This document shows positions 27,327 through 35,483 of a stretch of DNA of 64,000 nucleotides, in pieces; the stretch's first letter is position 1, and each line of letters opens with the position of its first letter. The stretch spans positions 62,001-126,000 of the forward strand of contig NZ_CP077425.1 of assembly GCF_019048845.1 (NCBI RefSeq), given 5' to 3'. The notes under the pieces were generated by a model. That model ran no database searches and was not told where the DNA came from. It saw nothing but the letters and a program-made list of their open reading frames with translations. Made by a program: the position numbers and the translations under genes. Source of the DNA: Vibrio mimicus (lineage in GTDB: Bacteria; Pseudomonadota; Gammaproteobacteria; Enterobacterales; Vibrionaceae).

Positions 27327-27375
27327 TTTATAAAATCTATACAGATGTATGCCTTATCCATACAACCGATTTATA
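27327..27375 (+). promoter_or_regulatory. Phased TTTATA/TATACA half-site array upstream of tatA-like gene
   Basis: Hexamers start at 27327 (TTTATA), 27338 (TATACA), 27348 (TATGCC, weaker), 27359 (CATACA) and 27370 (TTTATA), with spacings of 11, 10, 11 and 11 bp. This helical phasing resembles tandem OmpR-family sites, and the first pair closely resembles the E. coli KdpE target. The downstream gene is the TatA-like ORF at 27506. Confidence 0.4.
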
Positions 27376-27505
27376 CAGGGTTCGCTACACTGCTTCACAG
27401 GTTAAGGACAGGTAAGGCGTGAACTTTTAGTGGGATTGTTTACGTGCACTTTGCATGGTCTGAAATCTACTTGGTAAACACACATTGTAAAAAGCAGAGG
27501 ACAAC

Positions 27506-27742
27506 ATGGGTGGAGTCAGTGTGGGTAAGCTCTTAATCTTGGGGTGTATTGTTGCGCTGGTTTTCGGCACTAAGAAATTGCGAACCATAGGTGAAGATGC
27601 GGGTTATGCGATTCGCTCTTTTCAAAAAGCGTTACGCGGTGACGAAGTGACGACTCAGTCATCCACGACCGAGGAATCTGTGGACAGCTTCGCTATTGAG
27701 CAAGAGTCGTCCCATTCTTCTGATTCTCAGCGCCACTCATAA
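27506..27742 (+). CDS. tatA: TatA/TatE-like Sec-independent translocase component
   Basis: This is a 78-residue protein with one N-terminal membrane segment (about 5-21), FGTKKLRTIGEDAG as the TatA hinge/amphipathic helix signature, and an acidic Ser-rich tail. TatA-type subunits form the pore of the twin-arginine export system. SD AGAGGA precedes the ATG. No tatB or tatC is adjacent, so it is a solitary paralogue, and TatE is an equally good name. Its position just after kdpE and the hexamer array raises the possibility that KdpE controls it. Confidence 0.85.
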   Translation: MGGVSVGKLLILGCIVALVFGTKKLRTIGEDAGYAIRSFQKALRGDEVTTQSSTTEESVDSFAIEQESSHSSDSQRHS

Positions 27743-27772
27743 TGTTCCCATTCTCAATACCATCGCATTTGC

Positions 27773-27797
27773 GGGGCTCTTATGAGCCCCTTTTTTT
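27773..27797 (+). terminator. Intrinsic terminator after tatA-like gene
   Basis: GGGGCTC and GAGCCCC pair around TTAT and are followed by T7. Confidence 0.9.
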
Positions 27798-27922
27798 ATG
27801 TTCAAATCGATAAAACGTCTCTCGACGTAAGCGACTAGGAAAAAGTGACTATGACTCACATCCTTTAGTTAGCCGGATGTTCGCATTTGTCTATGCTGGC
27901 GCTTTAACTGGGGAATACTTAT

Positions 27923-27950
27923 AAAGCGGCTCTGAATACAGTGCCGCTTT
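27923..27950 (-). terminator. Probable terminator after dedA
   Basis: AAAGCGGC and GCCGCTTT form the outer stem around 12 nt, with an inner CTG/CAG. Just past the dedA stop on the minus strand it ends in TTTAT. Confidence 0.6.
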
Positions 27951-27957
27951 GAGACTT

Positions 27958-28671
27958 TCAATCTTCTACCGTGACTTTCACTTTACGCTCGCGTTTTTTG
28001 AGTATGGCGCTGACGGAAAATGTGAGTAAGGCCAGCACCAGTGTGAAGATCGGTGCGATCATCAGTAGCTTGGTCGCAAATTGTTCGAGCTTAGTGGGTA
28101 ACAGTGAAATACCGAAGCCTGCGCCGACCAAGAATAAAATCCAACATAGAGCACTGATAGCAGAAGCTGAAAAGAACTGCAGCGGTTTAACGCAATTACG
28201 TAAACCCATAACCATTGGCAATAAAGAACGAACAACAGGGAAGAAGCGACCAAAAAATAAAGCAATTAATCCATAGCGACGCATCAGTTTATCGGTCGTC
28301 ATTAATTGTTTATCTGGAACTTTTGCTAACCAATTGTTAATTATTCGCCAGTGCTTGAGCTGAGAGCCTTGGTAGAAAGCCACCAGACTACCCAACCAGC
28401 CCGCGAGGAATAGGGTAATAAGCACCCAGTGCAGTTGCAATACACCAGTTGCAGCGAGCGAGCCACTCAGTACGATGACACTATCACAAGGCAGTGGCGC
28501 AGCAGGCAAGAAACCACTTTCCAAAAAAATCAGTAGCGCTAGGCAGAAATACAACAAGAGTAAATTAACGTTTTGTAGGGCGAAGGCATCGTGATGCCAA
28601 AGCGCACTAAAAATAGAGAGTACGGAATCCAAACGGAGCTCCTCTTTAATGAAGGTGTAAACGTCCAACAT
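27958..28671 (-). CDS. DedA family membrane protein
   Basis: DedA (SNARE-associated/VTT) proteins are inner-membrane proteins; recent work on the family supports lipid flipping, including recycling of undecaprenyl phosphate. The motif ESGFLPAAPLPCDSVIVLSGSLA and the later FFGRFFPVVRSLLPMVMGLRN are the two hallmark conserved regions. About five hydrophobic segments are present. The N-terminus is uncertain: ATG 28671 aligns with the family start but lacks an obvious Shine-Dalgarno, and an in-frame TTG at 28734 would add 21 residues. It is the distal gene of a minus-strand group. Confidence 0.85.
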   Translation of the reverse strand: MLDVYTFIKEELRLDSVLSIFSALWHHDAFALQNVNLLLLYFCLALLIFLESGFLPAAPLPCDSVIVLSGSLAATGVLQLHWVLITLFLAGWLGSLVAFYQGSQLKHWRIINNWLAKVPDKQLMTTDKLMRRYGLIALFFGRFFPVVRSLLPMVMGLRNCVKPLQFFSASAISALCWILFLVGAGFGISLLPTKLEQFATKLLMIAPIFTLVLALLTFSVSAILKKRERKVKVTVED

Positions 28672-28789
28672 GAGTAATAACAAAGAGATTGCTTGCTCAG
28701 CTTCGGCGGAGAGATTCTGACGGCCGATGTTCAATGCATTGACGACTTGTTATAACAACTCATTGAGAATAAAAGAGAAAAGAGGAGAG

Positions 28790-29167
28790 TTAAGCGTGAG
28801 CGTAACGAGAGTACAGGTTTGTGAATAACCATGCTTTTCGAGCATAGGTCAGTGGTGTTAAGTTCAGTAAAGCAACGTTATCAGCACGAATGCTTTGGCT
28901 TAGAGCTAAACGAATGGAATCATTGGTTGCATTAGGCAGATAAGAAAACGGAGATTCTTCCTTTTCTTCCAGTTCACAACTTAGCAGTAAACGATGCCCT
29001 TGGAGGCGAGTGGGCAACATAGCCAGTTTAGTAACAGTATGATGCGTTTGATGCTGTATCTGGTTATCGAAGTAAGACGCAGAGGAAAAAGGCTTGTCAG
29101 CATGATGCAGCAAAGACGCTGCACAGAGCAGAATAAAACTCAACAGTGACGCCGCAGTTTGAAACAT
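28790..29167 (-). CDS. Hypothetical secreted protein
   Basis: I do not recognise this 125-residue protein. Residues 1-22 look like a signal peptide (hydrophobic SLLSFILLCAASLL). The rest is soluble, moderately His- and Leu-rich, with one Cys in SCELEEKEES. AGG lies about 11 nt before the ATG, so initiation is weak. It lies between dedA and the EAL gene on the same strand. Frame use is plausible, but no domain is visible, so it could also be a fortuitous ORF. Confidence 0.45.
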   Translation of the reverse strand: MFQTAASLLSFILLCAASLLHHADKPFSSASYFDNQIQHQTHHTVTKLAMLPTRLQGHRLLLSCELEEKEESPFSYLPNATNDSIRLALSQSIRADNVALLNLTPLTYARKAWLFTNLYSRYAHA

Positions 29168-29280
29168 GGGTGATTAGCCTAAATGACACATAGGGCGAGT
29201 ATGCTGCGCTTCCCCTTAGTGTAAAGAATCAAGTTCTCTTCGGGGGTGATTGTCGAGAGTTCAATCGCCCGATCTTGGCA

Positions 29281-30147
29281 TTAATGTGCATTAGCGACTT
29301 TCGCTGATTGTGCAATCCCTTCTGGTAAAGCGAGGTAGTAACCTTGATACATATGGATATCCAGTTTTTGCATCGCTGCCAGTTGTTCCGCTGTTTCAAT
29401 ACCTTCAACAACAGTGTACGCCCCTGTATTGTTTGCTAGCTGTAGACCAGCAAGTAAACCGCAACAATCGCCCGCCATGAAATCGAGTAACAACTGTCTA
29501 TCCAATTTTATGATGTTCGGACGTAGCATCGCCACTCGTGCGGGAGTGGATGCTTTACAGCCAAAGTCATCAATAGCAATTTGAAACCCATTAGCAACAA
29601 GTTTTTCGGTGGCGACTTGCAGCATTTCTTCATCACCGGATTCAACCTCAACCAATTCCATGACAACTCGATGATGAGGAATGTTGAGCTCTGCCAACCG
29701 AGTGGCAAGCAATGTTGAGCTGATATCACAATAAGCAAATTGTTCGCCTGCGACAGGTAATACATTGAGAAATAAGCGAGTTTCACGGTAAGGGGAGAGG
29801 CTAAAATTGCGGATGTGAATAGCTCGACTTAGGCGTTCGACATTTAATTTATCGGTAGCGGAAAAGGCATCTGAGTGAAAAAACAGGTCAGGTCTAACTT
29901 GAGAATGTTGCTGGGTATAAATTCGAACTAAAGCTTCAGCGCCAACAATTTGGTGTTGTTTATCGAAGATGGGTTGAAAGACACTACGTAACGTAAGGTT
30001 GTTGTATCTTGCAAAATATTCTCCGTTCTCATCGTAGTGGATGCAGTCGAGAAATTGTTGTTTATCAGTCAGAACCATACAAATTAAGCATCCTAGGGTG
30101 AAAACAGCACAACGTTTCCCAGAAATATTACTTTTGACGTACGCCAT
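29281..30147 (-). CDS. EAL-domain c-di-GMP phosphodiesterase
   Basis: The protein is essentially one EAL domain (about 50-280 of 288). Catalytic-type residues are present: EALVRI (E71), the Asn in LFLNVLP, the Glu of VVMELVE near 162, the metal Asp pair in IAIDDFG near 193, the Lys in NIIKLDRQLL, the Glu in TVVEGIE near 250 and the Gln in YQGYYLALP. It is therefore probably an active phosphodiesterase that hydrolyses c-di-GMP to pGpG. No membrane anchor or sensory domain is attached apart from a short N-terminal segment of about 45 residues. An internal ATG at 30078 (AGGA upstream) is an alternative start. Confidence 0.88.
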   Translation of the reverse strand: MAYVKSNISGKRCAVFTLGCLICMVLTDKQQFLDCIHYDENGEYFARYNNLTLRSVFQPIFDKQHQIVGAEALVRIYTQQHSQVRPDLFFHSDAFSATDKLNVERLSRAIHIRNFSLSPYRETRLFLNVLPVAGEQFAYCDISSTLLATRLAELNIPHHRVVMELVEVESGDEEMLQVATEKLVANGFQIAIDDFGCKASTPARVAMLRPNIIKLDRQLLLDFMAGDCCGLLAGLQLANNTGAYTVVEGIETAEQLAAMQKLDIHMYQGYYLALPEGIAQSAKVANAH

Positions 30148-30472
30148 GTTATTGGTGAAACGTGCAGCCTGTCAAATGGGAAGCCATACGATAGCATGAA
30201 GTATGGATGTTGTTTTTTGCGCCAAATTAAGTATTAAGCAGTCTTGATTAGAAGGACTGATTCTTAAACATCACCTTAAATTACATACCCTTAGTTGTGG
30301 ATGATAGGGATCACATAAATATTCGGTAAAAATGCGTTAATCAGTAATATTGCGGTGCTCAATGAATGAGTTTGTTTGCTGTGCGCAAAAAGGTTTTATA
30401 AAAATCGACCAGCTTCACTATTTTGAAAGACTGGTAATCATGTATGGACGAGTAAAATGCATGAGCAAACGA
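30148..30472. other. Intergenic region upstream of the EAL gene
   Basis: This is an AT-rich 325-bp stretch holding the promoter side of the EAL gene and the 3' side of the next minus-strand gene. I see no clear terminator, operator or RNA. A 41-codon plus-strand ORF from 30361 has no ribosome-binding site. Confidence 0.5.
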
Positions 30473-31108
30473 TTAACTCCACTGTAGAACAGCGTAAAGC
30501 TGAACATATTTACGTACTAATTGCTGATTTTTGGAGCGTTTAAGGGGGTGTCCATATTTAATAAAACAAGGGCTAATTTGGTAGTAATGCTCTAACGTTT
30601 GGGTGAGTTGTGAGTCGCTTTCTTGCAAGGCAATCCCCTGAGCATGGTATTCATCCATTTCATCAGGCAATTGCCCAGTCCACCAATGCAGTAACTCTCG
30701 GCTTTTTTGGCTTCGTCCCATCCAATGATCATTGAGCAATAAAAGCAAATCATTGGGTTGAATAGCATAAGCGTATTCTTGTTTCCATTGACTGATATCA
30801 CGCATTAACTTTGCTCGGCATGCTTTGCCTGCACTCATTAAATGGTGAGTTAAGATCCAAACAGTTCCAACATCACTGGTTACACGAAAGTGATGGGGGA
30901 GATCACGCTGATAAATCGATTCAATTGGTGTGTATTGGCAAGGGTGACCAAATTCACTCAAGGTGCGCGCAAGGCGTCTCGCAAATGCTAAGCCTAAATG
31001 GTGTTCACTCATTCCTTGGTTATGGATGGTAGGATAGTTTTTCTCACACAATCTGAGGCAATCCACCTGAAATTCATTGACACTTTGCGTAACGATATCC
31101 AGTAGCAA
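30473..31108 (-). CDS. Hypothetical protein, unrecognised, TTG start
   Basis: This is a soluble protein of about 211 residues with no domain I can name. It is rich in His, Trp and Tyr (for example HHFRVTSDVGTVWILTHHLM, HWWTGQLPDEMDEYH) and has a basic C-terminus (KRSKNQQLVRKYVQLY). There is no signal peptide or membrane segment. I choose TTG 31108 because AGGGAG lies 9 nt upstream; a TTG nine codons earlier lacks a site. It stands alone between the EAL gene and the cytochrome b561 region on the minus strand. No function is proposed. Confidence 0.6.
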   Translation of the reverse strand: MLLDIVTQSVNEFQVDCLRLCEKNYPTIHNQGMSEHHLGLAFARRLARTLSEFGHPCQYTPIESIYQRDLPHHFRVTSDVGTVWILTHHLMSAGKACRAKLMRDISQWKQEYAYAIQPNDLLLLLNDHWMGRSQKSRELLHWWTGQLPDEMDEYHAQGIALQESDSQLTQTLEHYYQISPCFIKYGHPLKRSKNQQLVRKYVQLYAVLQWS

Positions 31109-31497
31109 GATGTTGTTCTCCCTTACAAAAACCAAGCAAGATTATCACAGTTACATTTTGTCACTACCAATAAACGGTGACTTCTTGATCTCTAGCGCCT
31201 TTCTATTGAAATGGCTAACTCGCATCGCACACTTCAAATTACTCATTATCATTTATATTTTGTTACAACCTAGTAAAGGTTTTAGATATGCCAAGTAACA
31301 CATATCTGCTTGTCGATGAGGCTAGAGCAGGTAAGCCACAAAGGTCATTAAGAAAAAGTTCATTCGAAATTTTTGATGTAGTTCTTCAGGCTACTTGTCT
31401 ATGCGCGTTGTAAAAATTGGGGAATACTCTTTAACAAATGGGTATTAACGAATAGGCTACAGGTGCGTAACTAAATTTCTATATGGGCAAGAATGTA
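31109..31497. other. Intergenic region upstream of the cytochrome b561/yceI operon
   Basis: This 389-bp AT-rich region between divergent genes must contain both promoters. I find no convincing palindrome, terminator or RNA. GGGGAATACTCTTTAACAAA near 31420 may be promoter sequence, but no -35/-10 pair is clear. Confidence 0.4.
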
Positions 31498-32043
31498 ATG
31501 AATAATTCAAACAACCAACACTATAACTTAGTCGCACGCAGCATCCATTGGGTATCAGCCTTGGTCGTGATTGGCATGTTTGCTGTCGGGACTTGGATGG
31601 TCGATCTCTCTTATTACAGTGAATGGTATCGTACCGCTCCCCATTGGCATAAGTCTGTAGGGATCTTATTGATTGCACTTACGGCTTTTCGTCTTGTGTG
31701 GAAGTTACTGACCACATCACCGAAGATTGAAGGCGCACGTTGGGAAATATTAACGGCGAAGAGCGTTCATCATTTGATGTATTTGGGGCTCTTTGTACTT
31801 TTTGTCTCTGGTTATCTTATTTCAACAGAAGATGGCCGAGGGATTGACGTGTTTAACTGGTTTACTGTTCCGGGTATGGGCGCGTTTTTTGAAAACCAAG
31901 CGGATATAGCGGGGGAAGTTCATTTCTATATGGCTTGGGGATTAATTTTACTGGCGGCACTGCATGCTGCCGCTGCACTCAAACATCACTTTATTCATCG
32001 CGATAACACACTACGCAAAATGCTGACAGGAGCATCAAAATGA
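31498..32043 (+). CDS. Cytochrome b561 (CybB/YceJ family)
   Basis: This is a four-helix inner-membrane di-heme cytochrome b of about 181 residues. Conserved histidines are in RSIHWVSALVVIG, HWHKSVGILL, VHHLMYLGLF, and the C-terminal ALHAAAALKHHFIHRDNTL. It carries electrons from the quinone pool. I start at the ATG at 31498, five codons inside another ATG, by comparison with family N-termini. The stop overlaps the ATG of yceI (ATGA). A yceJ-yceI pairing is common and suggests the cytochrome serves the periplasmic YceI protein. Confidence 0.88.
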   Translation: MNNSNNQHYNLVARSIHWVSALVVIGMFAVGTWMVDLSYYSEWYRTAPHWHKSVGILLIALTAFRLVWKLLTTSPKIEGARWEILTAKSVHHLMYLGLFVLFVSGYLISTEDGRGIDVFNWFTVPGMGAFFENQADIAGEVHFYMAWGLILLAALHAAAALKHHFIHRDNTLRKMLTGASK

Positions 32044-32609
32044 AAAAAACACTAATGGCAGTTGGTCTTGCTGCGGTCATGTCAATTCCATTCGCAGCCA
32101 ATGCGGCTGATTATGTAATTGATACCAACGGCGCGCATGCTTCAATCAACTTCAAAGTAAACCATTTGGGTTACAGCTATATCAAAGGACGATTCAATAA
32201 ATTTGATGGTGAATTTTCTTTTGACCCTGCCAACATTGCCGCTTCGAGCGTGATGGTAAATGTCGACACTCGCAGCTTGGATTCAAACCACGCTGAGCGT
32301 GATAAGCACATTCGCAGTTCAGATTTTATTGATGCCTCTAAATATTCAACAGCTACGTTCAAGAGTACGGAAGTGGCAGATAAAGGCAATGGTCAGCTTG
32401 AAGTGAAAGGTGACTTGACTCTGCATGGTCAAACTAAACCCATCGTGATTAATGCCGAATTTATTGGTGCAGGACAGGACCCATGGGGTGGTCAACGCGC
32501 TGGCTTTATGGGAACGACTCGCATAGAACTGAAAGACTTTGGTATCCAAGTGATGGGTGCTTCAAGCTATGTTGATATGGAACTTCATGTTGAAGGCGTT
32601 CAAAAGTAA
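32040..32609 (+). CDS. yceI: YceI family periplasmic polyisoprenoid-binding protein
   Basis: A clear signal peptide (1-22, ending PFAANA-AD) is followed by a YceI lipocalin-like beta-barrel: YVIDTNGAHASINFKVNHLGYSYIKGRF, then VDTRSLDSNHAERDKHIRSSDF, the family core, and LTLHGQTKPI. Members bind polyisoprenoids such as ubiquinone precursors. The length of 189 is typical. Start and stop overlap with the cytochrome gene show one operon. A strong terminator follows. Confidence 0.92.
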   Translation: MKKTLMAVGLAAVMSIPFAANAADYVIDTNGAHASINFKVNHLGYSYIKGRFNKFDGEFSFDPANIAASSVMVNVDTRSLDSNHAERDKHIRSSDFIDASKYSTATFKSTEVADKGNGQLEVKGDLTLHGQTKPIVINAEFIGAGQDPWGGQRAGFMGTTRIELKDFGIQVMGASSYVDMELHVEGVQK

Positions 32610-32663
32610 TCTTTTCCATTCTGAATCCCAACTCATTGACTGGCTCAGGTGAGTTGATCAAAA

Positions 32664-32696
32664 AAGCCCCCTAGTTATGCTAGGGGGCTTGTTTTT
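32664..32696. terminator. Bidirectional terminator between yceI and the focA-CBS gene
   Basis: AAGCCCCCTAG and CTAGGGGGCTT pair around TTATG, followed on the plus strand by GTTTTT and preceded by A-rich sequence. Confidence 0.85.
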
Positions 32697-32735
32697 GGTT
32701 AAGCGACTTATTTCCTAACCAAAATGAGGGAGAGA

Positions 32736-34187
32736 TTAGGCTCGTGCCAATTCTTTCTCTTTAATTATATGAACTCGCTCGCCGTAAATAGGGCGTAATG
32801 CTTCAAGCACATGATTGCGTTCTAAAACACCGACAAACTGACCATTTTGTAGTACAGGCAGCATCTGTGGCTTGTTTACTTTCATGCTTTTTGCGCGCTC
32901 TTCCAGTGAGAGTGCACTGAAGCGAGTGGCGATCCCCATGCTAGTGGTTGGGAAAAGTTGCTCTTTATCAATACAGAAGAACTCTGTTACATCAACCAGC
33001 TTATCGTTGATATCAATGGCAATAACATCGCGCGACATGAGGTCAACCACTTTTTGGTCTTTACTTGGTAGGTAATCTTGGCACCACAGGTCAATCATGA
33101 TGTCATGGGTAGAGAGTACGCCAACCAAACGACCTTGAACATCGACAACCGGCGCTGCAGATAAATGGTGGTCGAGTAGAGTGTCGATCGCGGCTGGAGT
33201 TGTCATATCAACGCTGAGAGTGACAGGTTGAGTGTTCATCATATCTTTTACTGTAATGGTGCTTTTCATAATAGTTTCCTTGACTGACGTAAGTGCTTGA
33301 GTTTCCGTAATAGTGGCAATGTTGGCGGCTTTCAGTTGTGGGCGGCGGTAGATACTCCAATTGGCTAACCCCACTAATACAGCTCCACCAACTATGTTGC
33401 CGAGGGTGACAGGAATTAAATTGGCCGTAACAAATTGAGTGACATTTAAATCACTGTATTGGCTGGCGGAAACGCCAACTTGTAGCCAAAAGCTATCCGG
33501 TGCAAAGTTTTGAATAACAATGCCCAGTGGCACCATAAACATGTTGGCAACACAGTGTTCAAAGCCACTTGAGACAAACATCGCAACGGGCATGATGGTC
33601 ATTGCTGCTTTAGTCATAGCATTGGCTGAACTGAAAGTGAGCCAAATAGCCAAACACACCAACAAGTTACACAAAATACCTAACGCAAAAGCTTGAATGA
33701 CGGTGTGGTGAAGTTTGTGCTGTGCAATATTCAGCGCGTTCAATCCCCATTGACCGTTATCGAGCTGGTATAACCCTGCTGCGGTAACGAGTAGCAGTAG
33801 AAAAATGGCACCGATAAAATTGCCGATGTAAACTTTTCCCCAGATTGACAACATTTTTCCGAAGCTGATTTCGCGGTTTGCCCATGAAATGCTGGACAAC
33901 ACAGAGCTCGTGAACAACTCGCCACCACAGATGACGATCAAAATCAGCCCCATACTGAATGCAACACCACCCGCAAGGCGGCTTAGTCCCCAACCAGCGG
34001 AAGCGCTGCCCGTGGTGACCGTGATGTAGAACAGAAAAGCCAAACCGATAAAAGCGCCCGCCATAACGGAAAGACCTAAAATCATACCGCTGGTTTTTTT
34101 CGCTTTGCTCAGTGCAAACTTTTCTGCTTCCGCCATCATTTCTGTAGGTGAAAAGCAGTTTTGGTTTTTAGAGTAGGCTGCAGACAT
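32736..34187 (-). CDS. focA: Formate/nitrite channel (FocA/NirC) fused to a CBS-domain pair
   Basis: Residues 1-285 form a formate/nitrite transporter: six membrane segments, LFTSS with Thr93 and SGFEHCVANM with His211, equivalent to the gating T91/H209 of E. coli FocA, and a normal FNT end at GNIVGGAVLVGLANWSIYRR. A linker of about 20 residues follows. Then come two CBS motifs, VKDMMNTQPVTLSVD through VGVLSTHDIM (about 310-370) and VVDLMSRDVIAI through FVGVLERNHVLEAL (about 378-470). CBS pairs bind adenine nucleotides, so channel activity may sense energy state. FNT proteins are normally about 285 residues; this one has 483. GGAG lies 5 nt before the ATG. A strong internal ribosome-binding site precedes Met307. 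Confidence 0.9.
   Translation of the reverse strand: MSAAYSKNQNCFSPTEMMAEAEKFALSKAKKTSGMILGLSVMAGAFIGLAFLFYITVTTGSASAGWGLSRLAGGVAFSMGLILIVICGGELFTSSVLSSISWANREISFGKMLSIWGKVYIGNFIGAIFLLLLVTAAGLYQLDNGQWGLNALNIAQHKLHHTVIQAFALGILCNLLVCLAIWLTFSSANAMTKAAMTIMPVAMFVSSGFEHCVANMFMVPLGIVIQNFAPDSFWLQVGVSASQYSDLNVTQFVTANLIPVTLGNIVGGAVLVGLANWSIYRRPQLKAANIATITETQALTSVKETIMKSTITVKDMMNTQPVTLSVDMTTPAAIDTLLDHHLSAAPVVDVQGRLVGVLSTHDIMIDLWCQDYLPSKDQKVVDLMSRDVIAIDINDKLVDVTEFFCIDKEQLFPTTSMGIATRFSALSLEERAKSMKVNKPQMLPVLQNGQFVGVLERNHVLEALRPIYGERVHIIKEKELARA
33267..33281 (-). promoter_or_regulatory. Internal Shine-Dalgarno and ATG at the CBS domain of the focA fusion
   Basis: On the minus strand AAGGAAA is followed after 5 nt by an in-frame ATG (33269) beginning MKSTITVKDMM, exactly where the CBS part starts. 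It could produce a separate 177-residue CBS protein, or be a relic of a former two-gene arrangement. Confidence 0.6.
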
Positions 34188-34311
34188 ATTCGCTCCCCAA
34201 ACTCAATTTCATGTTTACCTCCGTTTAATCAACAACGCCTGATGCGTTGCTTCGGCATCAGATTAGGGGGCAAAGCGAGTAAACGTAAAATTGATAATTT
34301 TTAAAAACCTC

Positions 34312-34326
34312 ATCAATTATGTTGAT
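34312..34326. promoter_or_regulatory. LysR-type box between focA-CBS and the LysR gene
   Basis: ATCAATTATGTTGAT is an interrupted palindrome containing T-N11-A, the LysR-family consensus. It lies 78 bp upstream of the LysR start in the divergent promoter region, so it may control both genes. Confidence 0.5.
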
Positions 34327-34403
34327 AAGGCAAGTTGGAGGCGTAAAATGAAACCACTTGCTCATGTAGAGCAAAACAATTAAAGAAAAGAATAGGATAG
34401 GCA

Positions 34404-35309
34404 GTGCGGTATTCATTAAAACAATTAGCAGTATTTGATGCTGTAGCCGATTGTGGCAGCGTGAGTCAGGCTGCGGATAAACTGGCGCTCACCCAGTCAG
34501 CGACTAGCATGTCTTTAGCTCAGTTGGAAAAAATGTTAGGTCGTCCTCTGTTTGAAAGGCAAGGTAAACAGATGGCATTAACCCATTGGGGCATGTGGTT
34601 GCGCCCTAAGGCAAAACGCTTGTTGCAAGATGCTCAGCAGATTGAAATGGGCTTTTACGATCAGCATTTACTCAGTGGTGAAATACGTTTGGGAGCAAGC
34701 CAAACCCCTGCAGAGCATTTAGTGCCTGATCTCATCAGCATTATTGATGGCGACTTTCCGGAGATCCGGATTTCACTGGGCGTAAAGAGTACCAAAGGTG
34801 TCATTGAGGGCGTTCTTGATTATAAATATGACCTTGGCATCATCGAAGGCCGGTGTGATGACAATCGTATTTATCAAGAAGTGTGGTGTCGTGATCACTT
34901 AACTATTGTTGCTTCAGCCCATCATCCATTCGCTAAACGAGAATCGGTCAGTCTCGCTCAGCTTGAACAAGCCAAATGGGTTCTGCGTGAACAAGGTGCA
35001 GGTACTCGCAATATTTTTGATAGTGTTATTCATCCATTAATTGCGGACTTAGACGTATGGCGTGAATATGAACATGTCCCTGTACTGCGTACTCTGGTCG
35101 CTAATGGCCCCTATCTGACCTGTTTACCTTACTTGGATGTAGAGCGCTTTATCGAAAGCGGACTGTTGGTGGCGTTGAATGTGCCCGAACTCAATATGGA
35201 GCGTACACTTTCGTTTATTTGGCGTGCCGATATGGAGGAAAATCCTCTGGCTGAGTGCATCAAACGTGAAGGATTACGCATGATGAAGGGAAAACCGAGC
35301 ATCTTATAA
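34404..35309 (+). CDS. LysR family transcriptional regulator, YeiE-like
   Basis: Residues 4-62 are a LysR winged helix: LKQLAVFDAVADCGSVSQAADKLALTQSATSMSLAQLEKMLG. The rest is a periplasmic-binding-type effector domain. The stretch DLGIIEGRCDDNRIYQEVW and WVLREQGAGTRNIFD resemble E. coli YeiE. The start is GTG with AGGA 7-8 nt upstream. Length 301. The divergent arrangement and the LysR box suggest that it regulates the formate-channel gene; the inducer is unknown. Confidence 0.88.
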   Translation: MRYSLKQLAVFDAVADCGSVSQAADKLALTQSATSMSLAQLEKMLGRPLFERQGKQMALTHWGMWLRPKAKRLLQDAQQIEMGFYDQHLLSGEIRLGASQTPAEHLVPDLISIIDGDFPEIRISLGVKSTKGVIEGVLDYKYDLGIIEGRCDDNRIYQEVWCRDHLTIVASAHHPFAKRESVSLAQLEQAKWVLREQGAGTRNIFDSVIHPLIADLDVWREYEHVPVLRTLVANGPYLTCLPYLDVERFIESGLLVALNVPELNMERTLSFIWRADMEENPLAECIKREGLRMMKGKPSIL

Positions 35310-35391
35310 GTAATATCATATTTCCTGAATCTGTTGATTTATCGGTTGCGTCACCAAATGAATGCAATGAAATAATTATTGCCAACTTTTA

Positions 35392-35408
35392 TGTGATTTA
35401 TATCACTT
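35392..35408. promoter_or_regulatory. CRP-type site upstream of the DUF1097 gene
   Basis: TGTGATTTATATCACTT matches the TGTGA-N6-TCACA CRP consensus except for the last base. Its centre is about 84 bp upstream of the start at 35484, so a promoter activated by CRP (or by FNR at a related site) is plausible. Confidence 0.6.
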
Positions 35409-35483
35409 ATTGATGGATTGTATTCCGTTAGCATGTCGCCTTGATTCACGCACGCTGAATAACATCAGCATCATGAGGCGGAT

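Noticed and set aside
30361..30486. 41-codon plus-strand ORF beginning MNEFVCCAQKG
   Set aside because: It has no Shine-Dalgarno, overlaps the 3' end of the minus-strand gene, and I see no other support.
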